NCBI GenBank assembly: GCA_913048175.1
Contig: CAJWVX010000005.1
Location: forward strand, 1-52,856
Source of the DNA: an uncultured Flavobacteriales bacterium
GTDB lineage: Bacteria > Bacteroidota > Bacteroidia > Flavobacteriales_E > Vicingaceae
DNA: 52,856 bases
Direction: 5' to 3'
Positions 26,086-34,057 of this stretch are shown piece by piece. Both the position numbers and the translations under genes were made by a program. Within the stretch, counting starts at the first letter, position 1, and every line of letters begins with the position of its first letter. The notes beneath the pieces are model-generated. The model was not told the origin of the DNA and did not search any database. It saw nothing but the letters and a program-made list of their open reading frames with translations.

Positions 26086-26661
26086 ATGATTAAACAGTAT
26101 TTATTTTCAATATTTTTATTAACCTCTTTAATTAGTTTTTCTCAAGAAGAAGATTCTTATGTGTATGGAGATAATTCTTCATCTGCTAAGTCAGCTAGCA
26201 CTACTAAAGATACTAAAGGATTTGATTGGAGTAGAACAACTATTGGAGGTGGATTAGGATTAACTTTTGGTGATATTACTGTAATTGAAATTGCACCCAA
26301 TTTTGGTTATTACCTTACAGATCAAATACTAGCTGGTGTTGGTTTAAATTATACTTACTATGCAGAGAAAAGAGTGAATTTTAGCACCAGTATATACGGA
26401 GGAAGAGTTTATGGGGAATATTTAGTGCCTAATATGCCATTATTAGCCCATGCTGAAGTTGAATTGATTAACCTTGAATGGTCAGCTACTGAACGTAAAA
26501 ATATTGTAAATGTTTATGTAGGTGGTGGTTTAAAACAAGATTTGGGAGGTGGTTCTTATGTTTATATACTTGGACTATGGAATCTTAATGAAACTAAAGA
26601 ATCTGTTTTAATACAACAACCAAACCCTGTAATAAGAATTGGTATTGCCATTGGATTGTAA
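26086..26661 (+). CDS. Outer-membrane beta-barrel-like protein
   Basis: A 191-residue protein with signal peptide (MIKQYLFSIFLLTSLISFSQ), a short Ser/Ala/Thr/Lys-rich linker (about 27-45), then alternating strands with barrel-like pattern and glycines: TTIGGGLGLTFGD, NFGYYLTDQILAGVGLNYTYY, NVYVGGGLKQDLGG and an aromatic/hydrophobic end strand PVIRIGIAIGL. This suits an eight-stranded OmpA/OprF-type small barrel. No enzymatic motif is present. It lies 17 bases before the amidase gene, so co-transcription is likely. Confidence 0.65.
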   Translation: MIKQYLFSIFLLTSLISFSQEEDSYVYGDNSSSAKSASTTKDTKGFDWSRTTIGGGLGLTFGDITVIEIAPNFGYYLTDQILAGVGLNYTYYAEKRVNFSTSIYGGRVYGEYLVPNMPLLAHAEVELINLEWSATERKNIVNVYVGGGLKQDLGGGSYVYILGLWNLNETKESVLIQQPNPVIRIGIAIGL

Positions 26662-26678
26662 ATTCTTAATTTGGTTAA

Positions 26679-28472
26679 ATGAAATTTTTTCTATTATTCA
26701 TTCTAACTTCTCTTTCTCTTAGTGGTTTTTCTCAAAAAACTCAACAGGATATTTATCCTTTTCAAAAGCAATTTTCTAAGGCTTATATTCAATACACTGA
26801 TGTTCCTAAAGGAATATTAGAGGCTGTTGCATTTACAACTACTCGAATTAATCATATAACCAATGCTACAAAAAGTTGTGTTGGAGTACCAAAGGTTTAT
26901 GGTGTAATGGGTCTCACTCTTAATGGTCAAGGTTATTTCAAAAATAATTTGAAATACGTATCTAAAATTTCAAGAATTTCTATTGATGAGATTATTGCAA
27001 ATCCTGAGAAAAACATATTAGCTTTTGCTGCGGCTTTTCATAATGAATTAAGTTTATTAGAAAATACAATAAATAAAGCTGAAGCTTGGTCTCATCTACT
27101 TACGAAATTAAGCGAATTGCCAAGTGATGGATTACATCAGAATTATGCATTAAACGCTCATCTATATGCTGTTTTTTCTTTTATGAACAATAAGAATAAT
27201 CAACTAACTTATCAGTTTCCAAACCCTAAATTAGATTTAGTTGAAATTTTTGGAGCGGCTAATTTAAAAGTTTTAGAAGCCTCTAACATAATTATTACAG
27301 ATAATAAAATAGTAAATGAAGAAGGAGAACTGTTTGTTGAAACTGAAATGAAGAAGTCGGTTGATTACGCTTCGGCTATTTCTGATTTTACAATTTGTAA
27401 TTTTAGTTCTAGAAGTGGAACTGCTATTTCTGCAATAACTATCCATACGATACAAGGGAGTTATGCAGGAGCTATTTCTTGGTTTAAAAACTGTAGTGCT
27501 AATGTTTCGGCACATTATGTTTTAAGATCATCGGACGGACAAGTAACGCAGATGGTTTTAGAGTCAGATAAAGGATGGCATGTTGGTAATGAAAATCCGT
27601 ATACTATTGGACTAGAGCATGAAGGGTTTGTGAATGATTCATCGTGGTACACTACCGCAATGTATCAATCATCAGCAAACTTAGTTAAAGATATCACTCA
27701 AAGTGGGTATGGAATAAACTCTTTAAGAACGGCTTATTTTCCTTGGGCAGCAACAACAAATTATAATGTTTCAAGTATTCCTGGTAGTTGTGTGAGAATT
27801 AAAGGTCATCAACATTTTCCTGGTCAATCACATACTGATCCAGGAGTTAATTGGAATTGGAAGTATTTTGATAATTTAATTAATGAATCCACAACAAGTA
27901 TTAGTAGTTATACTTCTAGTTCTGGAAATATTACAGACTTAGGAGGTGCTGGAAATTATACCAATGATGAAAGAACATTACAATTGATTCAACCAACAAA
28001 CGCATCTTCAATAGCTTTAACGGTTAATGAGTTTGATTTAGAAGCTGGTTGGGATTACTTGTATGTTTATGATGGAAGCACGATTTATGATCCTGTAATT
28101 GGTATTTATGATGGAACAAGTATGCCGTCAACAATTAATATAAATGGAGGTTCTGTTTTAATTGAATTTAGAACAGATTGTGCAACAACCGCTGCTGGTT
28201 TTGATATTAGTTGGAATGCAGTAGTAACTGGTGTAAATAATATTGTAGAAAACTCATTTAAGGTGTATCCAAATCCAACTAAAGATCAATTAACTGTTCA
28301 ATTTAATGCTATAAAAACTGGGGAGATTATTATTACTGATATAGCAGGAAAAAGGGTTTTAGAAAAGAGTTTTAATACAACTCAAAAAATTTCTATTTCA
28401 GTAAGTAAAATTGCCAATGGTATTTACTTCTTACAAATTGGAAGTAGGGTTGTTAAGTTTGTTAAGGAGTAG
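26679..28472 (+). CDS. N-acetylmuramoyl-L-alanine amidase with CUB and T9SS domains
   Basis: A 597-residue secreted protein. The signal peptide (MKFFLLFILTSLSLSGFSQ) is followed by an unassigned helical region (about 25-210). An Amidase_2/PGRP-like domain (about 230-400) has zinc-site elements ITIHTIQGS, SAHYVLRSSDGQV, GLEHEG and HTDPGVNW. A CUB-like domain (about 408-515) contains DYLYVYDGST. The C-terminus (about 525-597) is a T9SS sorting domain starting FKVYPNPTKDQL. It should cleave the lactyl-amide bond of peptidoglycan outside the cell, suggesting attack on other bacteria or muropeptide scavenging. It follows the small barrel protein gene. Confidence 0.9.
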   Translation: MKFFLLFILTSLSLSGFSQKTQQDIYPFQKQFSKAYIQYTDVPKGILEAVAFTTTRINHITNATKSCVGVPKVYGVMGLTLNGQGYFKNNLKYVSKISRISIDEIIANPEKNILAFAAAFHNELSLLENTINKAEAWSHLLTKLSELPSDGLHQNYALNAHLYAVFSFMNNKNNQLTYQFPNPKLDLVEIFGAANLKVLEASNIIITDNKIVNEEGELFVETEMKKSVDYASAISDFTICNFSSRSGTAISAITIHTIQGSYAGAISWFKNCSANVSAHYVLRSSDGQVTQMVLESDKGWHVGNENPYTIGLEHEGFVNDSSWYTTAMYQSSANLVKDITQSGYGINSLRTAYFPWAATTNYNVSSIPGSCVRIKGHQHFPGQSHTDPGVNWNWKYFDNLINESTTSISSYTSSSGNITDLGGAGNYTNDERTLQLIQPTNASSIALTVNEFDLEAGWDYLYVYDGSTIYDPVIGIYDGTSMPSTININGGSVLIEFRTDCATTAAGFDISWNAVVTGVNNIVENSFKVYPNPTKDQLTVQFNAIKTGEIIITDIAGKRVLEKSFNTTQKISISVSKIANGIYFLQIGSRVVKFVKE

Positions 28473-28475
28473 TTC

Positions 28476-28832
28476 TTAAATAAAAGTGTACCACCAAGCC
28501 CACCAAATAAAAATGCCTTGAAAAGGTATTCTTAACCATAAAACCCAAATAGGCATTCCTTTGTTTGGCTTTGTAGAGCTTAAATGGTAAATGTTTGCAG
28601 GAAAAATGAGAATAAGTAATGTTATTATTCCCCAAGCCGCATAGGTTGAATAGGGAGGGTAAAATAGCAGTAATCCTAAAATTATTTCTGCGGCACCGCT
28701 GATAAAATTCATTGCTTTATGCCAAGGGATATAAGGAGGGATAACCTTTAAGTAAAATCTTGGATTTACAAAGTGATAAACACCAGCAATTACATATAAA
28801 CTTGCCATTATGTATAAAGTGATTTCTTTCAA
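28476..28832 (-). CDS. DoxX-like small membrane protein
   Basis: A 118-residue protein with four predicted helices. YVIAGVYHFVNPRFYLKVIP is the usual opening of DoxX-like proteins, followed by SGAAEIILGLLLF and a tryptophan-rich last helix. The family is linked to redox or quinone-related functions in some species, but this member cannot be placed. Translation starts at TTG (28832) or at ATG 28808 (MASLYVIAG); the longer form is given. It converges on the amidase gene with three bases between stops. Confidence 0.8.
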   Translation of the reverse strand: MKEITLYIMASLYVIAGVYHFVNPRFYLKVIPPYIPWHKAMNFISGAAEIILGLLLFYPPYSTYAAWGIITLLILIFPANIYHLSSTKPNKGMPIWVLWLRIPFQGIFIWWAWWYTFI

Positions 28833-28870
28833 ATTATTATTCTGTTATATTTTCTATTATAATCCAAGGT

Positions 28871-28966
28871 TTACTTTTGAGTTGCAACTTTTTTAACACA
28901 TTCGGCAGTATGAATACCTATTTTCAGATTAATGTCTTCATTGTAATAATTGATGGTGTTACTCAT
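28871..28966 (-). other. Possible 31-codon remnant or micro-ORF
   Basis: Between the DoxX and AsmA-like genes the minus strand has an ATG-initiated 31-codon frame, MSNTINYYNEDINLKIGIHTAECVK and six more residues. The block LKIGIHTAEC recalls the GIHTGEC segment of class III nucleotidyl cyclase domains, so it may be a scrap of such a gene. It is too short to be sure it is expressed. Confidence 0.25.
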
Positions 28967-28984
28967 AAATCAAAGGTTTAGAAA

Positions 28985-31651
28985 TTAAATATCATCAAAT
29001 TCCTCGAACTCTTCTGCCTCAGGTTTTGCTATTTTATCAATAAACCTCCCTAAACCTTTTTTCTTTTTCTTCTTTTTGGGAGGGATAGCTTTTTTCTTTA
29101 CGCTTGCCTTTTTTACTGCAGGTTTTTCATCCTCTTCCCATTCAATTTCAAAAGTATCATCTTTTGGCTTTTTTTTTATGTTACTTGTTGTAGCGTCTTT
29201 TTTAAACCATCCAAATTCTTTGTTTAAAATTTTTTTCAGGTTTCTTTTTTCTTTTTTCAAGTCTTCTTTAAAACTATCCTTTAACCCTTTAGTGTCGTAT
29301 TTTATATTATAATCATCTAGCGTTCCAGTCAGATGTAAGAAAAGGCTTGTCTTGCCCAAACCATCATCTTCTATTTGTCCGAATTCGGTATTTTCTTGTT
29401 TATTTTTCTGGGCTTTACCCCAAAGAACGGCACTCATTAAAACTTTAAAGTGATAATCAATTTCATTATTAAAAGTATGAGTTCCAGAAAAAGTTAAATC
29501 CAATGCATTAGATTTTATTTTTGTTTGAGGAATGTGAACAGTTTCATTTTTTATTTCAATTTGAGTTTCTAAGCTATTGAATTTGATGTGCTCCAATTCT
29601 TTTACTTCAATGTATTTACTTAATGCTAAAATGGGTTTGTAATTAATCAGTTCTCCATTTTTAATATAAACATCTGCTAACACATATATTTTATCTTTTT
29701 TTACTTTTAACTGTTTATCAAATACCGAAGCAAACTCAATAGAGGTTGAAGTTTTTCCTTTAAGGTTTTCTGCACTTATCGCTTTTTGTCCAAAGTTTTC
29801 GAATTGATAAAATAGCTCATAAACATCTATTTTATCTGTTTTAACTTTACTTGTTATTAAAACCTCTTCACCTTTAGAATCATCAATGGCTAAATTCCCG
29901 TAAACCTTACCATTCATTGAGTGGAATGATATATTGGTTGCGGTTAATACCTTGTCTTCTAATTGTATTTTTCCTTTAAAATTGGTGGCATTAAATTTTC
30001 GAAACTGGAAAGTATCAATAGTTACTTTAAAGTTCAATATCACTTTATCTGGCAGGTTTAAAGTATATGTGGATGAATTATCTGTTGTATTGGTTAGTAA
30101 ATCATCCAATACTAGTTTGTTGGTGTGGCAGTTCGTTTTAATAGCTAAATATTCGTTTTCTACAAATAAGAAAGCCAATAGGTTTTTGAACTTTCCATCC
30201 AATTTAAAATTGCTGTTATTGATATCAAAGTTTAGCGAATCAATGTCAATATCATTGTTGTTAAATTTAAATGTTCCATTAATTTTTTTAACGGTGTTTG
30301 GGTTGTTTTCTAGTTTTAGCTTAGCATTGGTTAATCGAGCATTCCCTTTGGCATCTAGTTTCCTTAATTCGCTCGCTTTAATGTTGCTTAATTCATTTAT
30401 TTGACCCTTGTATTGCAAGTTGATTTCTAAATTTCCTTCGGCAGCTTCTAGGGTGTCTAATTTAAAGAATTCTTTAGCTGTTTTAAGATCAACATTAGCT
30501 TTAGAATTGAATTTTATATGTGGATTGTTAAAATTAGATATAAGGCAGTTTCCTGAAATTTTACCAGCGCCAAAATTGGCGTTTACTGAATCAATTATTA
30601 GTAGAGAAGTGTTTGCTGAGTTGTCATACCCATTAGTGAAAGTTCCGTTCATGAAAATGTTTGTAAACGATTTGTTAGATATTTTCTCAGTAAAAGTTCC
30701 TTGTCTTAATTGAAAATCAGCATTAAATTCAGGTGTTTTTTTAATAGAGTACTCTCCAAATATAGTTGAGTTGTAGGTGATATTTCCATTGGTTTTGTAT
30801 GTTGATAAAGTCTCTCTGTTTTTTTTAGGGAGTAATGAAAATAAATCCTTTATTGCAATGTCTTTTCCTTTAGATTGTAGATTTAGCTTTACACCAACTT
30901 TTTGATTTACAACATTACCGGTCAGATTAAATTTCAATTTTTCAATATCAATTTCACCTTGGTTGATTTGATAAATTTTTGTGGTTTGATTTACCGCTAA
31001 AGAGGTATTAATAATAACACTTTTGTTTTTTATAATTGATTGCTCATTTTCATTGATTTGATGAATCATTAAATTGGCTTGGGTTTTTAATGTGAATTCA
31101 TCTTGAGAAAAATTTCCTGATAACGAAAGCCCAACCGCTTCAATACTCATGTCAACATTTTTGTACTCGTTTAATAGATAAAAAGTAACGCCTTTTAAAC
31201 TTAATTTTTCTAGGGCTATAGAAAGTTGATTCTCAGAAGCTCCAGATTCTTTCCAAAAATGATAATTATCCTTTCCGTATTTGTCAATTTTCAAGTTTAC
31301 AATTCCATCCTCAATCTTAACAGTTTTAATTACGTAGTTTTCATTTAAAATGTCAATAATATTAAATTGTAAATAAATTGATTGTGCTGAAAATAATGTT
31401 CCTTTTCTATTTTCTTTAATAGCATCTTTAGCTGTTACTTTCTGAAATTCTAAAGAGGCATAAGGAAATTGCTTAAGTACAGAAAATTCAACATTTTTAA
31501 CATCAATTTCAGTAGCAATACTATTGTTAATTTGTTGAATTATATAGGCTTTTATCTTACTCTCATAAAGTGTGGAAAATATAATGCTTATCACTACAAA
31601 TATTGCAATGATAACGCCAAAAGTTATTGATATGATTTTTATTTTTTTCAA
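28985..31651 (-). CDS. AsmA-like envelope protein
   Basis: An 888-residue protein with an N-terminal helix (about residues 5-28, KIISITFGVIIAIFVVISII) followed by the AsmA opening block IDVKNVEFSVLKQFPYASLEFQ. Long beta-rich repeats of the AsmA/bridge-like type fill the middle, and an AsmA_2-like C-terminal region (about 560-800) includes KTDKIDVYELFYQFENFG. It ends in an unusual charged tail (about 820-888) with long lysine runs and an acidic terminus. AsmA-family proteins are thought to bridge the periplasm and move phospholipids to the outer membrane. The start is TTG; no ATG fits the signal anchor. Confidence 0.85.
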   Translation of the reverse strand: MKKIKIISITFGVIIAIFVVISIIFSTLYESKIKAYIIQQINNSIATEIDVKNVEFSVLKQFPYASLEFQKVTAKDAIKENRKGTLFSAQSIYLQFNIIDILNENYVIKTVKIEDGIVNLKIDKYGKDNYHFWKESGASENQLSIALEKLSLKGVTFYLLNEYKNVDMSIEAVGLSLSGNFSQDEFTLKTQANLMIHQINENEQSIIKNKSVIINTSLAVNQTTKIYQINQGEIDIEKLKFNLTGNVVNQKVGVKLNLQSKGKDIAIKDLFSLLPKKNRETLSTYKTNGNITYNSTIFGEYSIKKTPEFNADFQLRQGTFTEKISNKSFTNIFMNGTFTNGYDNSANTSLLIIDSVNANFGAGKISGNCLISNFNNPHIKFNSKANVDLKTAKEFFKLDTLEAAEGNLEINLQYKGQINELSNIKASELRKLDAKGNARLTNAKLKLENNPNTVKKINGTFKFNNNDIDIDSLNFDINNSNFKLDGKFKNLLAFLFVENEYLAIKTNCHTNKLVLDDLLTNTTDNSSTYTLNLPDKVILNFKVTIDTFQFRKFNATNFKGKIQLEDKVLTATNISFHSMNGKVYGNLAIDDSKGEEVLITSKVKTDKIDVYELFYQFENFGQKAISAENLKGKTSTSIEFASVFDKQLKVKKDKIYVLADVYIKNGELINYKPILALSKYIEVKELEHIKFNSLETQIEIKNETVHIPQTKIKSNALDLTFSGTHTFNNEIDYHFKVLMSAVLWGKAQKNKQENTEFGQIEDDGLGKTSLFLHLTGTLDDYNIKYDTKGLKDSFKEDLKKEKRNLKKILNKEFGWFKKDATTSNIKKKPKDDTFEIEWEEDEKPAVKKASVKKKAIPPKKKKKKKGLGRFIDKIAKPEAEEFEEFDDI

Positions 31652-32025
31652 CTATATTTTTTGAAGTCAGATTTTTAATTCAATTTAGAGGGGTTTATTT
31701 ATAATATATTATTCAATATTCACATTCATTAAACGTAAAGTTTAAAATTCTATTTTATATCATTACAAATAAGGTAGTAAAATAGAAACTTATTAGCAGA
31801 TAGATGTTTATTCATATCACTCTGATTGTCTCTTAAAAAAGAGATGTAATATATCAACTTTTATAAAAGTTTTCACTCCTTATAGCACTACAAACTAATT
31901 GTCTATTAAGCATCAATAAACCCTAGTAAATGTTTATTGAATTAAATTAATTTTAAAAAAAGTAGGGTACTTTAGAATTAGTTCGGTGTAGAGATGTAAC
32001 TAATACAAAACCGAAAATTTAAATT
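31652..32025. other. Long intergenic region upstream of the lipoprotein/sigma locus
   Basis: 374 bases, very AT-rich, without a credible ORF. It contains a 16-base perfect palindrome AACTTTTATAAAAGTT (about 31857-31872), a candidate operator between the divergent AsmA-like gene and the lipoprotein gene. I see no clear -33/-7 promoter for the lipoprotein gene and no RNA gene. Confidence 0.4.
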
Positions 32026-32616
32026 ATGAAAAACAAAATGAAATTAATAGGATTAATGGCAATTGCGTCAGTTGTAAGTTTTACCTCTTGTAAAAAAGAG
32101 TCAGTAAATACGCTTGACCCAATGAGTGCAGAAATTACTAGTGAAGAACCAAATTTTATATTAGCGAATGCCGGATATCAGACGGAAGTTACCAATGAAT
32201 TGTTAAGTGAAAATGGGGAAGAATATTATAGTGAAGGCTCTATTGAATATAGATCTGGTAGTGAAATTTTGGCAGTTGTAAATTTTAATCCAAATTCAAA
32301 TATAAAAGCTACCTTAATAAAGAATGGGGTTTCATCAGAGTTCGATCTTAAGAAGAAAAAAACATTCTCTAAATATAAAAAAGTAATTGTGAAGCCTTTA
32401 GTTAAAACTAATGACTGTAAATATATTGTAGAAGGAATTATCAAGTATTATGATTCTAAGACGGGCTCATATTTAGCAACAATAGATTATGGAAGTGGAA
32501 CTTGTGATGAATGGGCTACTAAAACATGGGCCGCAGGAAGTGAAGGTGGCAAAAGTTGGCCTGCCGGAAGCGATACTTTCAGTTTAGATAAGTCGAAAAA
32601 AGGAGGGGAAAAATAG
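32026..32616 (+). CDS. Lipoprotein of unknown function heading a sigma/anti-sigma locus
   Basis: A 196-residue protein with a lipoprotein signal and lipobox (VSFTSC, Cys22), followed by KKESVNTLDP. The middle is beta-rich (EGSIEYRSGSEILAVVNF) and there is a CKYIVEGIIKYYDSKTG block. The C-terminus is rich in Gly, Ser, Trp and Lys (AAGSEGGKSWPAGSD), with two cysteines near residues 127 and 162 that could pair. I do not recognise a family. It sits just upstream of an ECF sigma factor, separated by a hairpin, so it may be a surface partner or ligand-binding component of the receptor encoded downstream, or simply a target gene. Confidence 0.75.
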   Translation: MKNKMKLIGLMAIASVVSFTSCKKESVNTLDPMSAEITSEEPNFILANAGYQTEVTNELLSENGEEYYSEGSIEYRSGSEILAVVNFNPNSNIKATLIKNGVSSEFDLKKKKTFSKYKKVIVKPLVKTNDCKYIVEGIIKYYDSKTGSYLATIDYGSGTCDEWATKTWAAGSEGGKSWPAGSDTFSLDKSKKGGEK

Positions 32617-32630
32617 TTAACAATATCCAA

Positions 32631-32675
32631 TAGTATGGTCTACTTTTATCAACTTCGTAAAAGTTGACCATACTA
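32631..32675 (+). terminator. Large hairpin between lipoprotein and sigma factor genes
   Basis: TAGTATGGTC pairs with GACCATACTA, then one T:T mismatch, then ACTTTT pairs with AAAAGT around an 11-base loop. There is no downstream T-run, so it could be a leaky terminator, an attenuator or a transcript-stabilising stem that sets the ratio of lipoprotein to sigma factor. Confidence 0.5.
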
Positions 32676-32695
32676 ATTACTAGAGCAAGTATCTT

Positions 32696-33181
32696 TTGAC
32701 AAAAAAAGAATTTAAAATAATATATGATTTATATTTTGATGCTATCAGAAGGTATATCTATTATAGATCTGGCAATGAAGAATTAGCTACAGATATTGCT
32801 CAAGAAACATTTATTAAAGTTTGGGAAAAACAATTTGAATACCACCCAAATAAAACAAAAAGTTTATTGTACAAAATTGCTTTAGATAAGTACATTACTC
32901 AATATAGAAAAGGTAAAGTTGAAGCTAAATATTTAAATGAACTTAAATTTAATTTTACAGAAGAGGTATCAACTAATTATTTAGAATACCAAGAGTTACA
33001 AGTTCATTATGAAAAAATATTAGCGAAACTACCAGAAAAACAACGAGAAGTTTTTTTAATGAGTCGCTTAGAAGAATTATCATATAAAGAGATTGCAGAA
33101 CGATTAAAAATAGGTGTTAAAGCAGTAGAAAAAAGAATGAGTTTGGCATTAGGAGTATTAAAACAAGAAATTAAAGTATAA
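32696..33181 (+). CDS. ECF-family RNA polymerase sigma factor (FecI-like)
   Basis: A 161-residue sigma-70 of the ECF type. Region 2 is seen as FDAIRRYIYYRSGNEELATDIAQETFIKVWE. Region 4 is LPEKQREVFLMSRLEELSYKEIAERL followed by KAVEKRMSLAL. It starts at TTG (32696), the only start that keeps region 2 complete. It is next to a FecR anti-sigma gene (0 bases apart), so it should be held inactive until the downstream TonB-dependent receptor signals. Its likely target is this locus itself. Confidence 0.92.
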   Translation: MTKKEFKIIYDLYFDAIRRYIYYRSGNEELATDIAQETFIKVWEKQFEYHPNKTKSLLYKIALDKYITQYRKGKVEAKYLNELKFNFTEEVSTNYLEYQELQVHYEKILAKLPEKQREVFLMSRLEELSYKEIAERLKIGVKAVEKRMSLALGVLKQEIKV

Positions 33182-34057
33182 ATGAACAATGATAAAAATA
33201 GAGTAGATCAAGAAAATTCTGAACATTCAGATTTCTTTAAAAACGTAGAAATACCTTTTACAAAAAGTAAAGAAGATATTTGGGATATACTTTCTGATAA
33301 CCTAGATTCTGGTGTTTCTGTTCCGCCTAAAGGAAAACTGATATCCATGGTTTGGTATAAGGTTGCTGCGGCTGTTCTTATTCTTTTCATGGCGAGTACT
33401 TCTTTTATGAAACTGCATACAATAACTGTTATTTCTGAAAAAGGAACTCATACAAGTCATATTTTACCTGATGGTTCATTAGTAGAGTTAAATGCAGCTA
33501 CAACAATATCTTATCATCCTTATTGGTGGAGTATTAGCAGAGCTGTGGACTTAGAGGGTGAGGCATTTTTTAAAGTAAAAAAAGGAAGTAAATTTATTGT
33601 AGAATCAACATTTGGAAATACAAAAGTACTTGGTACTAGTTTTAACATATATGCTAGAAATAATGAATATAAAGTGTTTTGTAAAACAGGAAAAGTTAAA
33701 GTTTCTAACACTGATTTAACAGTTAAATTAATAATTACGCCTGGTGAGATGGCTGTTTTAAACTTTGAAAATAATACAGGAGAAATTGAAAACGATTTAT
33801 TAGATAATATCATTTCTTGGAGACTAAATGAGTTTTATTTTGAAGCTAAACCTTTGGCTGATGTAATTAAAGAGATTGAAATACAGTATAACGTAAATAT
33901 AAGATTAGAGGGTGATGATTTAGAACATTTGATTTACTCTGGTCGATTTACAAAAAAAGGTAAAGTAGCTGTTCCTCTAGAATTAATTTGCCAAAGTTTT
34001 AATCTTAATTTTATATCTTCAGGTAAAAACGACTATAACATATCAACGAATAATTAG
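33182..34057 (+). CDS. FecR-family anti-sigma factor / transmembrane signal protein
   Basis: A 291-residue protein. The N-terminal cytosolic part (1-55) would bind the sigma factor. A membrane helix lies at about 58-77 (VAAAVLILFMASTSFM), followed by the periplasmic FecR domain (ILPDGSLVELNAATTISY, VDLEGEAFFKV, TKVLGTSFNIYA). A C-terminal STN-like segment (KPLADVIKEIEIQYNVNI) then follows. It relays the signal from the receptor STN domain to the sigma factor, usually with proteolysis. It directly abuts the sigma gene and its stop codon overlaps the receptor start by one base. Confidence 0.93.
   Translation: MNNDKNRVDQENSEHSDFFKNVEIPFTKSKEDIWDILSDNLDSGVSVPPKGKLISMVWYKVAAAVLILFMASTSFMKLHTITVISEKGTHTSHILPDGSLVELNAATTISYHPYWWSISRAVDLEGEAFFKVKKGSKFIVESTFGNTKVLGTSFNIYARNNEYKVFCKTGKVKVSNTDLTVKLIITPGEMAVLNFENNTGEIENDLLDNIISWRLNEFYFEAKPLADVIKEIEIQYNVNIRLEGDDLEHLIYSGRFTKKGKVAVPLELICQSFNLNFISSGKNDYNISTNN

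Noticed and set aside
32690-32698. TATCTTTTG as a -7 promoter for the sigma factor
   Set aside because: It overlaps the only usable start codon (TTG 32696), so it cannot promote this gene as annotated.
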